A stretch of 64,000 nt of DNA from Nonomuraea ceibae (GTDB lineage Bacteria > Actinomycetota > Actinomycetes > Streptosporangiales > Streptosporangiaceae), in contig NZ_JAHKRO010000034.1 in NCBI RefSeq assembly GCF_019396325.1, forward strand, positions 1 through 64,000. The letters run 5' to 3'. Within the stretch, counting starts at the first letter, position 1, and every line of letters begins with the position of its first letter. Shown one piece after another: positions 41,059 through 48,476 of this stretch. A model generated the notes under the pieces. That model worked only from the letters and a program-made list of their open reading frames with translations. It was not told where the DNA came from and did not search any database. The position numbers were made by a program, and so were the translations under genes.

Positions 41059-41394
41059 CCCCGGCCACTCCAGCCCGGCCGGGGGTAGCTCGGCTCTCCG
41101 GCGTCACCGCCGCGTTGCGCCTCAAAGGCCCGAGTGAGCTCACCAGCTGATCCGCCCTGGACCTCCCGCCCCAGGGCCCTGTTCTAGGCAGGCAGTATCG
41201 TGCGGCGCACTTCGCGCAATCCGGCGTCTCGATGACCGCCTCGCCCCCTCGCCCTCCTCACGGCCCGCGCCACCCACCACCGGCCGCACCGGCAGGCTGC
41301 CGCCCTGGCGAGCAGCCCGCCGCCGGTCGCCTCGAGCAGCGGCACGCCACCAGACGCGACAAGGGATGGCACTGCATCCAAGAAAGGCAGTTGA
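41059..41394. other. Intergenic stretch without a recognised gene
   Basis: No homology seen. Short GC-driven frames end in a TGA that abuts the GTG at 41395. I looked for a DUF742 (CvnC) gene here, as expected in a full conservon, and did not find one. Confidence 0.4.
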
Positions 41395-42036
41395 GTGCGC
41401 TCTGCAGGCCCAAACCGGGGTCCAGACCCAGCCCTGACATCGACGAAAATCGTGGTGGCCGGCGGTCTGGGGGTGGGCAAGACCACGTTCGTCGGCTCCA
41501 TCTCGGAGATCATGCCGCTCACCACCGAGGCCGTGATGACCGACGCCGCCGCGGGTCTCGACAACCTCGCCATGACCCCGCTCAAGTCGACCACCACGGT
41601 GGCCCTGGACTTCGGCCGTGTCTCACTCGGCCACGATGTGATCCTCCACCTGTTCGGCACACCAGGACAGAACCGCTTCTGGTTCATGTGGGACGACCTG
41701 ATCCAGGGGGCCATCGGCGCGGTCGTCCTGGTCGATACCCGCCGCCTGGCCGACAGCTTCGCGCCCATCGACTACTTCGAGCAGCGGCAGCTTCCCTTTC
41801 TCATCGGCGTCAACGACTGGGACGGACACCAGCTCCACGCCGACGCCGAGGTCCGCGACGCGCTCACCCTCGCCCCGCATATCCCGCTGGTGCGCCTGGA
41901 TGCCCGCTCGAAAGACTCGGCCAAGGACACGCTCATCCACCTGGTCGAGCACGTCCTCGCCTCGCGCCAGTTCTCCTCCACCTATCAGTGCGATCAGGCC
42001 CCACGCCCCCAGACTGCCGCCGGCACCTGCCGGTGA
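41395..42036 (+). CDS. Conservon-type Ras-like GTPase (CvnD-like)
   Basis: The 213-aa protein has the P-loop GGLGVGKT (residues 23-30), LKSTTTVALDFGRVSL as the switch region, the G3 motif HLFGTPGQNRFWFMW and the G4-like VNDWDG. It matches the small GTPases of actinobacterial conservons (DUF742-associated, MglA-like), which relay signals from a sensor kinase and roadblock protein. None of those partners is adjacent; instead a DUF574 methyltransferase follows with a 4-nt overlap if the GTG at 42033 is its start. The GTG at 41395 is the likely start. Confidence 0.87.
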   Translation: MRSAGPNRGPDPALTSTKIVVAGGLGVGKTTFVGSISEIMPLTTEAVMTDAAAGLDNLAMTPLKSTTTVALDFGRVSLGHDVILHLFGTPGQNRFWFMWDDLIQGAIGAVVLVDTRRLADSFAPIDYFEQRQLPFLIGVNDWDGHQLHADAEVRDALTLAPHIPLVRLDARSKDSAKDTLIHLVEHVLASRQFSSTYQCDQAPRPQTAAGTCR

Positions 42037-42056
42037 AGACCTCGAAAGTGCATGAC

Positions 42057-42884
42057 ATGAGCACCCTGTTCTCCGCGGATACGCCCCTGCGGCCGTCCGC
42101 TGCACGCATATCGAACTACCTGCTGCACGGAAAGGACCACTTCGCCGCCGACCGGCAGGTGGCCGAGAAACTTCTGGATCAGGTGCCGGGCCTTCGCGGG
42201 CGCCTGCACCAGCATCGGGACTTCGTCACGCGAGCCGCCGTCGCGCTCGCCAGCCTGGGCTTTGACCGCTTCGCTGATCTCGGCTGCGGACTGCCGCCCG
42301 ACTTCAGCATGCTCCGCGCCGTCCGGGACGTTCAGCCGCAGGCGAGCTTGGTCTTCGTCGACATCGACCCGTACGCGACCGCTCACTTCCGCGCACTCGT
42401 CGCCACCGACGATCGCACGGAAGTACTGACACTCGATGCCCGTGACACGCCACTGCTGCTCAAGCATGCGCGCATGCAGGACATGCTGACCGACGACAGT
42501 CACGCTGTGGTGGTGGCCGCGGGCCTGCTGCAGTTCATGGACGACGAAGACGCCGCGCAGCTCATCGCCACCTGGCATCGTGAACTGCCGCCGGCTGGAC
42601 GCCTGCTTGTCTCACACCTGTGCAGTGACCACAGCACCCCCGAGCATCAACTCGACGCGCTGCGGCGCGCCTACGCCGCTGCCGAGACGACGATCCATGT
42701 CCGCACCGCCTCGCAGTTTGCCGCCCTGTTCGGAGACGGGTGGACGTGGACGAAGCCGGGTCTGGTCCCCGTCGACCAGTGGCGCCCTCACCACACCGCA
42801 CATCCCATACTCGCCGACAGCGCCTCGCGGAGTATCCGGTTCTACGGCGGAGTCGCCATCCCTGACCCGGAGAAGGTGGCATGA
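42057..42884 (+). CDS. DUF574-family SAM-dependent methyltransferase
   Basis: The 275-aa protein reads MSTLFSADTPLRPSAARISN, YLLHGKDHFAADRQVAEKLL, the SAM motif FDRFADLGCGLPP, QASLVFVDIDPYATAHFRAL and VVVAAGLLQFMDDEDAAQLI. It is a second DUF574 paralogue in the window, 4 kb from the first and clearly diverged from it. An in-frame GTG at 42033 overlaps the GTPase stop (GTGA) and may be the real start through coupling. Its stop overlaps the next gene by 4 nt. The function is unknown, but the GTPase linkage suggests signalling. Confidence 0.87.
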   Translation: MSTLFSADTPLRPSAARISNYLLHGKDHFAADRQVAEKLLDQVPGLRGRLHQHRDFVTRAAVALASLGFDRFADLGCGLPPDFSMLRAVRDVQPQASLVFVDIDPYATAHFRALVATDDRTEVLTLDARDTPLLLKHARMQDMLTDDSHAVVVAAGLLQFMDDEDAAQLIATWHRELPPAGRLLVSHLCSDHSTPEHQLDALRRAYAAAETTIHVRTASQFAALFGDGWTWTKPGLVPVDQWRPHHTAHPILADSASRSIRFYGGVAIPDPEKVA

Positions 42885-43708
42885 GCAGCCGATCCCGCGG
42901 GCCCGGCGGGCCCGCTGCCTTTCCTGCCACTGCGCGGCCGGCTCGGCTGCTTGTCAGCCTGCGTACCTGCCTCGAAGACCTGCACCTGCCGTCCTGCCTG
43001 GTGTTCAGGCGCGGCGTCCCCCATCTGCTCATCGGGCAGGCAGTCGCGCTCGTGCGCGTCATGTCCCCGGGACTGTTCGTGCACCTGCCCGGCTCTGCCT
43101 CCTCGCCGGCCGCGCAGCACACGATCACCGCGGCATCGCTGCCGGCGGCAGCCTGGGAGCTGTCCGAGCTGGTCAACCAGGCGCTCGTCACCGGCCTGCC
43201 TCCCGGACGGCAAGCGGTACTCGCCCCGCTGCCCCGAGATCCGGCCCCATATGCCGTGATGGCCGATCACGCGCCGGAAGGCAGTGCGCTCACTGCGGTG
43301 AGCGCGCGAGAGGAGATGACGGGCGCGGTCCGTGCGCACCTCAACGGCGCGCTGGGCCTTGACGACCTGACCGCCGCGCGCCTGCCCAATGCGGAACGCG
43401 CCAGCGCCGCGTATGACATGGCCGTCTGCCTCAAGCACCTGATCGCCGCTCGCGGCCCGACCAACGTCATGCCCGTCAATCCATGGGTGGCCATGGCGGA
43501 ACTGGCCGATAAGACGATCGCCTTCACCGACGGCGCCGGCATCTGCTGGATCAGTGCACGCCGGAGTGCGACCGGCCGGCCCTTGATTGCTTACGCCGCC
43601 ACCGCTGCATCAGCGGCTCATCGGCTCCTCCAAACGGGTGAGCGCGCCTCGCACCTCCCTTCCCAAGCCGGCGGGCCGATGCATGCTCGCCACGCGCGCC
43701 CTACCTGA
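42881..43708 (+). CDS. Unknown protein coupled to the GTPase/DUF574 pair
   Basis: I do not recognise this 275-aa protein. The ATG at 42881 overlaps the methyltransferase stop by 4 nt. The sequence has no membrane helix or signal. It reads RLLVSLRTCLEDLHLPSCLV, AQHTITAASLPAAAWELSEL, LNGALGLDDLTAARLPNAER and VNPWVAMAELADKTIAFTDG. Composition and codon usage match the neighbours. Its coupling suggests it works with the GTPase or methyltransferase, possibly as a partner or regulator. Confidence 0.6.
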   Translation: MSSRSRGPGGPAAFPATARPARLLVSLRTCLEDLHLPSCLVFRRGVPHLLIGQAVALVRVMSPGLFVHLPGSASSPAAQHTITAASLPAAAWELSELVNQALVTGLPPGRQAVLAPLPRDPAPYAVMADHAPEGSALTAVSAREEMTGAVRAHLNGALGLDDLTAARLPNAERASAAYDMAVCLKHLIAARGPTNVMPVNPWVAMAELADKTIAFTDGAGICWISARRSATGRPLIAYAATAASAAHRLLQTGERASHLPSQAGGPMHARHARPT

Positions 43709-44104
43709 AGCCACGGCACAATGCCGCAGCCTGCCCCCGGCTATGGTGTTGTGCCCTTCCCGCACGAAGGCGGGATCCGTGCGGCGGCTGGGCAGGCCCG
43801 GACCTGGGCGAGGTCCGGACCTGCCCGACCGGACGGACATCTCGGCTAGCGGTACCGCACAGACAGCTGTGGGATGATCACGTGCTCAGGGCGAGCGCTA
43901 CGTCCCATGGTGCCGCCCGGCCCTGATCCCCTGGTCTGCTTCCGCTGTCATGCTCAGGGCCCATCCGCCGTCAGGAGCTAGCGAGGGAGCCACCTACGCC
44001 TGCATCGAGCAGTCACTCGCTCGCAGCCCTCCGGGCAGCGAGTGGCGGCGGCCGAGAACACTTCGCCACAGATCCCCAACCCCAAACAGGGAGAGCAGCA
44101 CGTC
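43709..44104. other. Intergenic stretch without a recognised gene
   Basis: No protein-like frame of note. GGTCCGGACCTGCCCGACC around 43790-43835 has partial self-complementarity and could terminate the preceding transcript. GGGAGAGCAGCAC before 44105 is the RBS of the next gene. Confidence 0.35.
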
Positions 44105-44997
44105 ATGAACCAGCTGCACTGGACGAGCCTTCCAGAGCAGATCCGCCGCGACATGGCCAAGGCGCTGGGGATCACCGCGGTCAAGCCGCTTACCCGACAC
44201 GCGCACGGATTCACCGCCCTGATGCCGGTGGACGGACCGGGCCTGCTGTGCAAGGCCGGTCTGCTCGGCTATCCCACGACCGACGGCATCGTGCTGGAAC
44301 AGACCCTTCTGCCCGCGCTGTCGACCCGCGTGCTTGTTCCCGCCGTTCGATGGAGCACGCGGCAAGACCCTTGGGGCGTGACCGTCGTTGATCAGCGGGC
44401 CTATCCGGCGGTCGATCTGTCACCCGGTTCGCCGGATGTTGCCGCCACGATGGAGCTCCTTGCCCGGCTTGCTGGCCTGCAGACTCCCTGCCCGTTCCCC
44501 GTGCCCCCGGTGGCTCAGCGCTTCAAGGCGTTCTGGCGCACCGCCGAGACGCTACTGCGCACCGCGACGCTGCCCGGCCGGAGCCTGTACGCGCAGGCGC
44601 TGTCCCGCTTCGCGCCGGACACCATCAGAGGCGACACACTGCTGCACTTCAGCTTGTCCCCGCGCACCTTGCGTGTCGCCCGTCACGGCCACGAAGGGCT
44701 ATGTCTCACCGATTGGTATGACGCCTGCAAGGGGCCCGCGTGGGTGGAAGCAGCGCAACTGATCCCGCACCTGATTATGGCCGGGCATCGCGTCAACGAC
44801 GTCCAGGACCTGCTGAGCGGACTGCCCGCCTGGCATGAGAGCCCGCCTGGCATGAGAGCCCGCATGAGCACGTGGCCGCCATCGTCGCCTTGACCGGCCT
44901 GGTCTATCAGTGGATGGCCTGGCAGAGCGGCACACCGTTATTGGACGTGCACGAACGACTGGCAGCCGCGTCCTGCGCCTGGCTACGCGACACATGA
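44105..44997 (+). pseudogene. Phosphotransferase-fold protein broken by a 17-bp duplication
   Basis: From the ATG at 44105 (MNQLHWTSLPEQIRRDMAKA) the frame reads an aminoglycoside-phosphotransferase-like protein. The region DTLLHFSLSPRTLRVARHGH stands where kinases have HGDLxxxN, so the catalytic Asp is absent. CLTDWYDACKGPAWVEAAQL matches the following DW motif. At 44827-44860 a 17-bp unit is duplicated in tandem; this shifts the frame, which then stops at 44893. Removing one copy restores HEHVAAIVALTGLVYQWMAW..ERLAAASCAWLRDT to a stop at 44997. The gene was therefore intact until recently, though perhaps not a kinase. Confidence 0.7.
44827..44860. repeat. 17-bp perfect tandem duplication
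   Basis: CGCCTGGCATGAGAGCC is present at 44827-44843 and again at 44844-44860 with no differences. Its length is not a multiple of three, and the reading frame on its two sides is restored when one copy is removed. Confidence 0.95.
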
Positions 44998-45138
44998 TCG
45001 TTATAACGGTGCCACGCTCGGCCATCCCGTCATGTTGCGCGTCTGGAACGAGGGCTGGGTCGCGCTGCCAATGTTAGTCATCAGGGCAGGTCTCGGATAC
45101 AAGGCTCATTTCAGGCGGGGCTTTAGCGGGGCGGCGCG

Positions 45139-45348
45139 ATGGAGTTGCCAGAAGGGACGGGCATGACATATCTGGGAGAAGCTCGCTTTTGGGACCTGAT
45201 CATGCAGGAAGCGCAGATGCAAAGCTTGATCAGCAGACTTTTGGCCCATGAGGTAGATGCCCAGCGTGAAGCCTCTGGGGACTGGCGCTCTCAGAGCCAG
45301 GCAGCAGACCATGAAGCCCACGGCGACATAATTTCTGATGTCGAGTGA
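45139..45348 (+). CDS. Possible small protein (69 aa), unrecognised
   Basis: The frame starts MELPEGTGMTYLGEARFWDL and continues IMQEAQMQSLISRLLAHEVD, an acidic helical sequence, before a His/Asp-rich end. GGGGCGGCGCG before the ATG is a poor RBS; a GGACGG precedes the internal ATG of MTYLGEARFW. The base composition is lower in G and C than most local sequence. I cannot assign a function. Confidence 0.3.
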   Translation: MELPEGTGMTYLGEARFWDLIMQEAQMQSLISRLLAHEVDAQREASGDWRSQSQAADHEAHGDIISDVE

Positions 45349-45632
45349 TGCGCGCATCGTGCTGGCCGACAGTCCCGGCACACCCGACGAAAGCCGCCTG
45401 GGTACGACGGCGTGCACTGCGGCAAGCAGGTTTTGTGGAACTGGTGCGTGGCCAACGGGCTCGACATACCAACCCGCCAGCTGATCGCCGACGGCGTGCC
45501 GCGCCCCGGAGCCAGTGGCCACGGCCGGCGCCTCTCTCGTCCGCGTTCATGCCGGCGATGTCGAACCTCTACCGGTCGCTGAGCGAGGCCTGGGCCGGGG
45601 AGCGCCGCTGGAACGCGCCGGACCTCCACGCT
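45349..45632. other. Unassigned stretch before a duplicated segment
   Basis: A plus-strand frame near 45400-45500 (YDGVHCGKQVLWNWCVANGL, DIPTRQLIADG) looks protein-like but has no start and no match I know. The frame ending ATQAITDLIGR at 45668 appears again before the intact exonuclease at 60.3 kb. Confidence 0.3.
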
Positions 45633-45939
45633 GCCACACAGGCGATAACCGACCTCATTGGTCGATGACGGCACACGACGACCAGCACTCAGACATGCTC
45701 TTCTCGATACGGCGGGCGCGGGTCGGCACCGCCGTGCACCCTGTGAGAACGGTGGACACATGGGCGGCTTGACCGGTGACCCCGCCTTCGCGGCGACGAC
45801 GTTCGTGGTCATGGACTTCGAGGCCAGCTCCTCGCTCATCAGGCCGCCCGCGTTCGCCCCGGTCACACCAGCCGTCACGGCCCAAACCGGATTGACCGCC
45901 GAACAGGTGGGGCAGGCCCCTAAGGTGGAGCACTCATAG
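45633..45939 (+). pseudogene. Duplicated, internally deleted 5' part of the exonuclease gene
   Basis: Bases 45633-45826 match 60294-60487, and 45828-45920 match 60582-60674 with two mismatches seen. The gap of 93 bp is exactly 31 codons, so the copy stays in frame: MGGLTGDPAFAATTFVVMDF then EASSSLIRPPAFAPVTPAVT, AQTGLTAEQVGQAP and a new end KVEHS at 45939. It retains the first exonuclease motif (DFE) but none of the others, so it cannot be an active nuclease. The upstream part of the match includes the promoter region of the intact gene. Confidence 0.88.
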
Positions 45940-46161
45940 GAGTACGCCGACACCAGCATCGGGGATGTGAGCCCGTGCAGCACGATCGGACGCGAGAATG
46001 CCGCAGGCGACCACACGGCCCGTGGTGGAGCCGCTGCTCGAGCCGCATCGCCAGCGCTCGCCCCACAGCGAGGTATCGGCGTCCGCCGTCTCCCGCCCGT
46101 CGTCAAGAAGCTACCGATGAGCCACGGATCCGACCGGCGTGCTGTCCACCTATGCCGGCAG

Positions 46162-47415
46162 TCAGGTCTTGCCCTTGAGGACTCGTGTGGCCAGATCGAG
46201 GGCGGCGCGGGGAGGGCGCTTGGTCCCTTCGACGATTTCCGTGATGGCGGCGCTGGCCGCTGGATTGAAGGCGATGGGCTCGCCGCTTTGCTGCTCGGAG
46301 GCCAGCAGGGCGGTGAGGGCCGCGTCGATGTTGCTGCGACGCAGGTGGCCGTGGGCGAGGTCGATGAGGTGCTGGGCCCGCCTGTTGGTGGAAGGAATGG
46401 TGTTCAAGTCGATTCGGCTCGCGCTTTGGATCGCGTTGGCCGCCTGCCCGGTTTCGACGTTGATGGCCACGGCGTAGATGGCCACGTTGGCGCACCCGAA
46501 CATGGTCAGCGGGTGGTGATGCTCTGGCCCAAGGGTGTCGGCGGCTTGCTGGGCGATGCTCCAACTGTGCCAGGCGCTGGCCGGGCGTCTGAGCCGGGCT
46601 TGGGCGATGGCGTCGAACAGGTGTAGCGCGCCCCAGGTGGACATGGCCGCGGGGGAGGTGGCCAGGAGGGGGCGAAGATGAGTGGTGGCGTCGCGGGCGA
46701 TGGCGTGGGCTTCGTCGGCTTCGGCGCGGCCGAGCGCGGCCATTGCCGAGGACCAGGCGGAGACGGCGATGAGGGCTGGGTCGTCGGTTTCCTCGGCGGC
46801 AACCATGGCGCGGTCGGCGGCACGGGCGGCCAGGTGTGGCTCGCCGACGCAGTAGAGGAAGCGTTGGGCCATCTGGAAGGCTTCGCTGAGTAACTGCCAG
46901 GTGAGGCGGCGGCCGGTGGCGGGGCTGGCGCGGTGCAGGGCCAGGGCGTCGCGCAGCAAGTCGGGCACCACGAGGCCGAGCGCGGTGTAGGGACGATCGA
47001 AGCGGTGCCAGGCGGACCAGGCCAGCGACAGTCGGCGGCGGATGCGTTCGGGCTCAGTGTCGAGGTCGCGGGTGGTCTCCTGCGGGTAGGTGGGGGTCGA
47101 CAGCAGCCTCTGCAGCACGGGGACTGCTTCATGCTGGACGTGCGCGCTGTCGTGCAGGGTGCCGCGCAGGCGGCGGAGCCTCGGGCCGAGCAGGACGGCG
47201 AGGTCGTCGACGCCCAGGGCGATGCCGAGCGTGATGACGGTGGACAGCCGATCCAGCGGCCGGCGGCCGGATTCGATCAGGCGCAGCCATTCCTCGCTGT
47301 TGCCGCACAGCTCGGCGCATGCGCGGAGGGTGAGCCCGCGGTGCATGCGCAAGGTGCGCACGGCAGCGCCGATCTGCCGGTCGACTGCGTCGATCGGTGC
47401 GCTGGTCTTGGTCAT
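46162..47415 (-). CDS. XRE family regulator with helical sensor domain
   Basis: The ATG at 47415 has GAGGA upstream and gives 417 aa. Residues 15-75 are an XRE helix-turn-helix (GLTLRACAELCGNSEEWLRL, IESGRRPLDRLSTVITLGIA). The rest is helical and TPR-like (LLSEAFQMAQRFLYCVGEPH, ALHLFDAIAQARLRRPASAW, LIDLAHGHLRRSNIDAALTA). It is divergent from the flavoprotein gene at 47521 across about 105 bp and is the nearest candidate regulator of the sugar-type biosynthetic genes to the right. The ligand and operator are unknown. Confidence 0.85.
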   Translation of the reverse strand: MTKTSAPIDAVDRQIGAAVRTLRMHRGLTLRACAELCGNSEEWLRLIESGRRPLDRLSTVITLGIALGVDDLAVLLGPRLRRLRGTLHDSAHVQHEAVPVLQRLLSTPTYPQETTRDLDTEPERIRRRLSLAWSAWHRFDRPYTALGLVVPDLLRDALALHRASPATGRRLTWQLLSEAFQMAQRFLYCVGEPHLAARAADRAMVAAEETDDPALIAVSAWSSAMAALGRAEADEAHAIARDATTHLRPLLATSPAAMSTWGALHLFDAIAQARLRRPASAWHSWSIAQQAADTLGPEHHHPLTMFGCANVAIYAVAINVETGQAANAIQSASRIDLNTIPSTNRRAQHLIDLAHGHLRRSNIDAALTALLASEQQSGEPIAFNPAASAAITEIVEGTKRPPRAALDLATRVLKGKT

Positions 47416-47520
47416 GGCGCGTCCTCGTGTGATGGCCGTAATGTGCCCCCGACCGCACCGGCTGCGTCGCTCTTGAGGGGACGCTACCGGCCTCTTCCGC
47501 CGCGAGGTAGGAGTTTGACG

Positions 47521-48102
47521 ATGATCGACGCCAGGCAGGGTGACCGAAAGCCCGTTCTGTACGTGATCGCGTGTGGCGGTCGCCCTGCGGGTGAGCTGCC
47601 GGACCTGGTTACCGCGTTGCAGGCGGGGGGCTGGACGGTGTGCGTGGTGACCACGCCGTCGGGGCAGAAGTTCGTGGACGCCGACCGGCTGGCCATGCTG
47701 ACGGGTTACCCGGTGCGGCATGACTACAAGCGGCCCGAGGACCCGGATGTCCTGCCGCCGGCCGATGCCATGGCGGTGGTGCCCGCCACGTTCAATACGA
47801 TCAACAAATGGGCGGGGGGCATCTCCGACACCCTCGCGCTGGGGCTGCTGAACGAGGCGATCGGTCTGGATTTGCCGCTGGTCGCTGTGCCGTGGCCGAA
47901 TGTGGCTCTGGCCCGCCATCCGGTGTTCCCGGTCAGCGTGGAACGGCTGACCTCCTGGGGAATCTCGGTATTGCTGGATCCGGCACGGCTGCCCCAGCCC
48001 TCCTCGGGGGCGCCGGGGGCGGCCACGTTTCCCTGGGCGGCGCTGCAGGAGGAGTTGACCAGGATGTACCAACTGTGTGTGGAGCGCATCGCGCGCGCCT
48101 GA
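47521..48102 (+). CDS. Flavoprotein (HFCD family)
   Basis: The 193-aa protein has the flavin-dependent Cys-decarboxylase fold: VLYVIACGGRPAGELPDLVT, WTVCVVTTPSGQKFVD, PADAMAVVPATFNTINKWAG (the PxT..N active-site region) and LPLVAVPWPN. This fold is used by phosphopantothenoylcysteine decarboxylase and by lantibiotic and other peptide decarboxylases, but free-standing actinobacterial members have unknown substrates. GAGGTAGGAG lies before the ATG at 47521. It is the first gene of a plus-strand run that continues with the glycosyltransferase. A strong palindrome follows its stop. Confidence 0.83.
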   Translation: MIDARQGDRKPVLYVIACGGRPAGELPDLVTALQAGGWTVCVVTTPSGQKFVDADRLAMLTGYPVRHDYKRPEDPDVLPPADAMAVVPATFNTINKWAGGISDTLALGLLNEAIGLDLPLVAVPWPNVALARHPVFPVSVERLTSWGISVLLDPARLPQPSSGAPGAATFPWAALQEELTRMYQLCVERIARA

Positions 48103-48170
48103 CTGCGCCGGGGCGTGAGCGCCACGGCGAGCACAGCGGCGGACTTATAGCACGTTCATGAGTGTTTGGC

Positions 48171-48195
48171 GATACCCAACAGTTTGTTGGGTATC
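48171..48195. promoter_or_regulatory. 11-bp inverted repeat with 3-nt spacer
   Basis: GATACCCAACA (48171-48181) and TGTTGGGTATC (48185-48195) are perfect inverted repeats. There is no T-run after the stem, which argues against an intrinsic terminator. It lies about 30 bp before the next ATG (48225), in a typical operator position for the HTH-glycosyltransferase transcript. Confidence 0.6.
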
Positions 48196-48224
48196 CGGTG
48201 GACGGGCGGGCCTAGCGTCGAGCC

Positions 48225-48476
48225 ATGTCGAAGAACACGGACGTGGAGGCGCTCCCTTGCGTCTCGACCGTGCTGCCCTGCCCCAGGAACAGTCGCAGCG
48301 GGCGGGCCCGGGTCGGGCAGCGGTCCAGCTCCCCCTCTTGGCGCGCCCGCTCGACGTCGGCGCCGCACACAACGCCTGCCAGGGTGCATGGCAGTCATCT
48401 GTCCGTCGCTGCGTCTGGCGAAAGACCGGACGCGGAAGGCGCAGCGTCCGGCGCGGCTCGTGGGGGCAGCAGGTGA
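48225..48476 (+). CDS. Possible small upstream ORF (83 aa)
   Basis: The frame starts MSKNTDVEALPCVSTVLPCP and then becomes Arg/Ser/Pro-rich. Its TGA overlaps the GTG at 48473 (GTGA), which would couple it to the HTH-glycosyltransferase gene. No homology is recognised and there is no clear RBS. The Cys-bearing N-terminus next to a radical SAM gene could tempt one to call a peptide precursor, but nothing else supports that. Confidence 0.25.
   Translation: MSKNTDVEALPCVSTVLPCPRNSRSGRARVGQRSSSPSWRARSTSAPHTTPARVHGSHLSVAASGERPDAEGAASGAARGGSR

Noticed and set aside
41059..41394. DUF742 (CvnC) gene upstream of the GTPase
   Set aside because: The frame that ends against the GTG has an early stop, no start codon and no family residues.
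48158..48472. Earlier start for the HTH-glycosyltransferase at 48158
   Set aside because: It would translate straight through the perfect dyad at 48171-48195, and the extra residues look non-coding. The HTH family starts at the VRWDLRR segment.
48225..48476. RiPP precursor peptide for the radical SAM enzyme
   Set aside because: The 83-residue product has no leader-like acidic helix or repeated core and the neighbours are sugar-type enzymes. No peptidase or peptide exporter is present.
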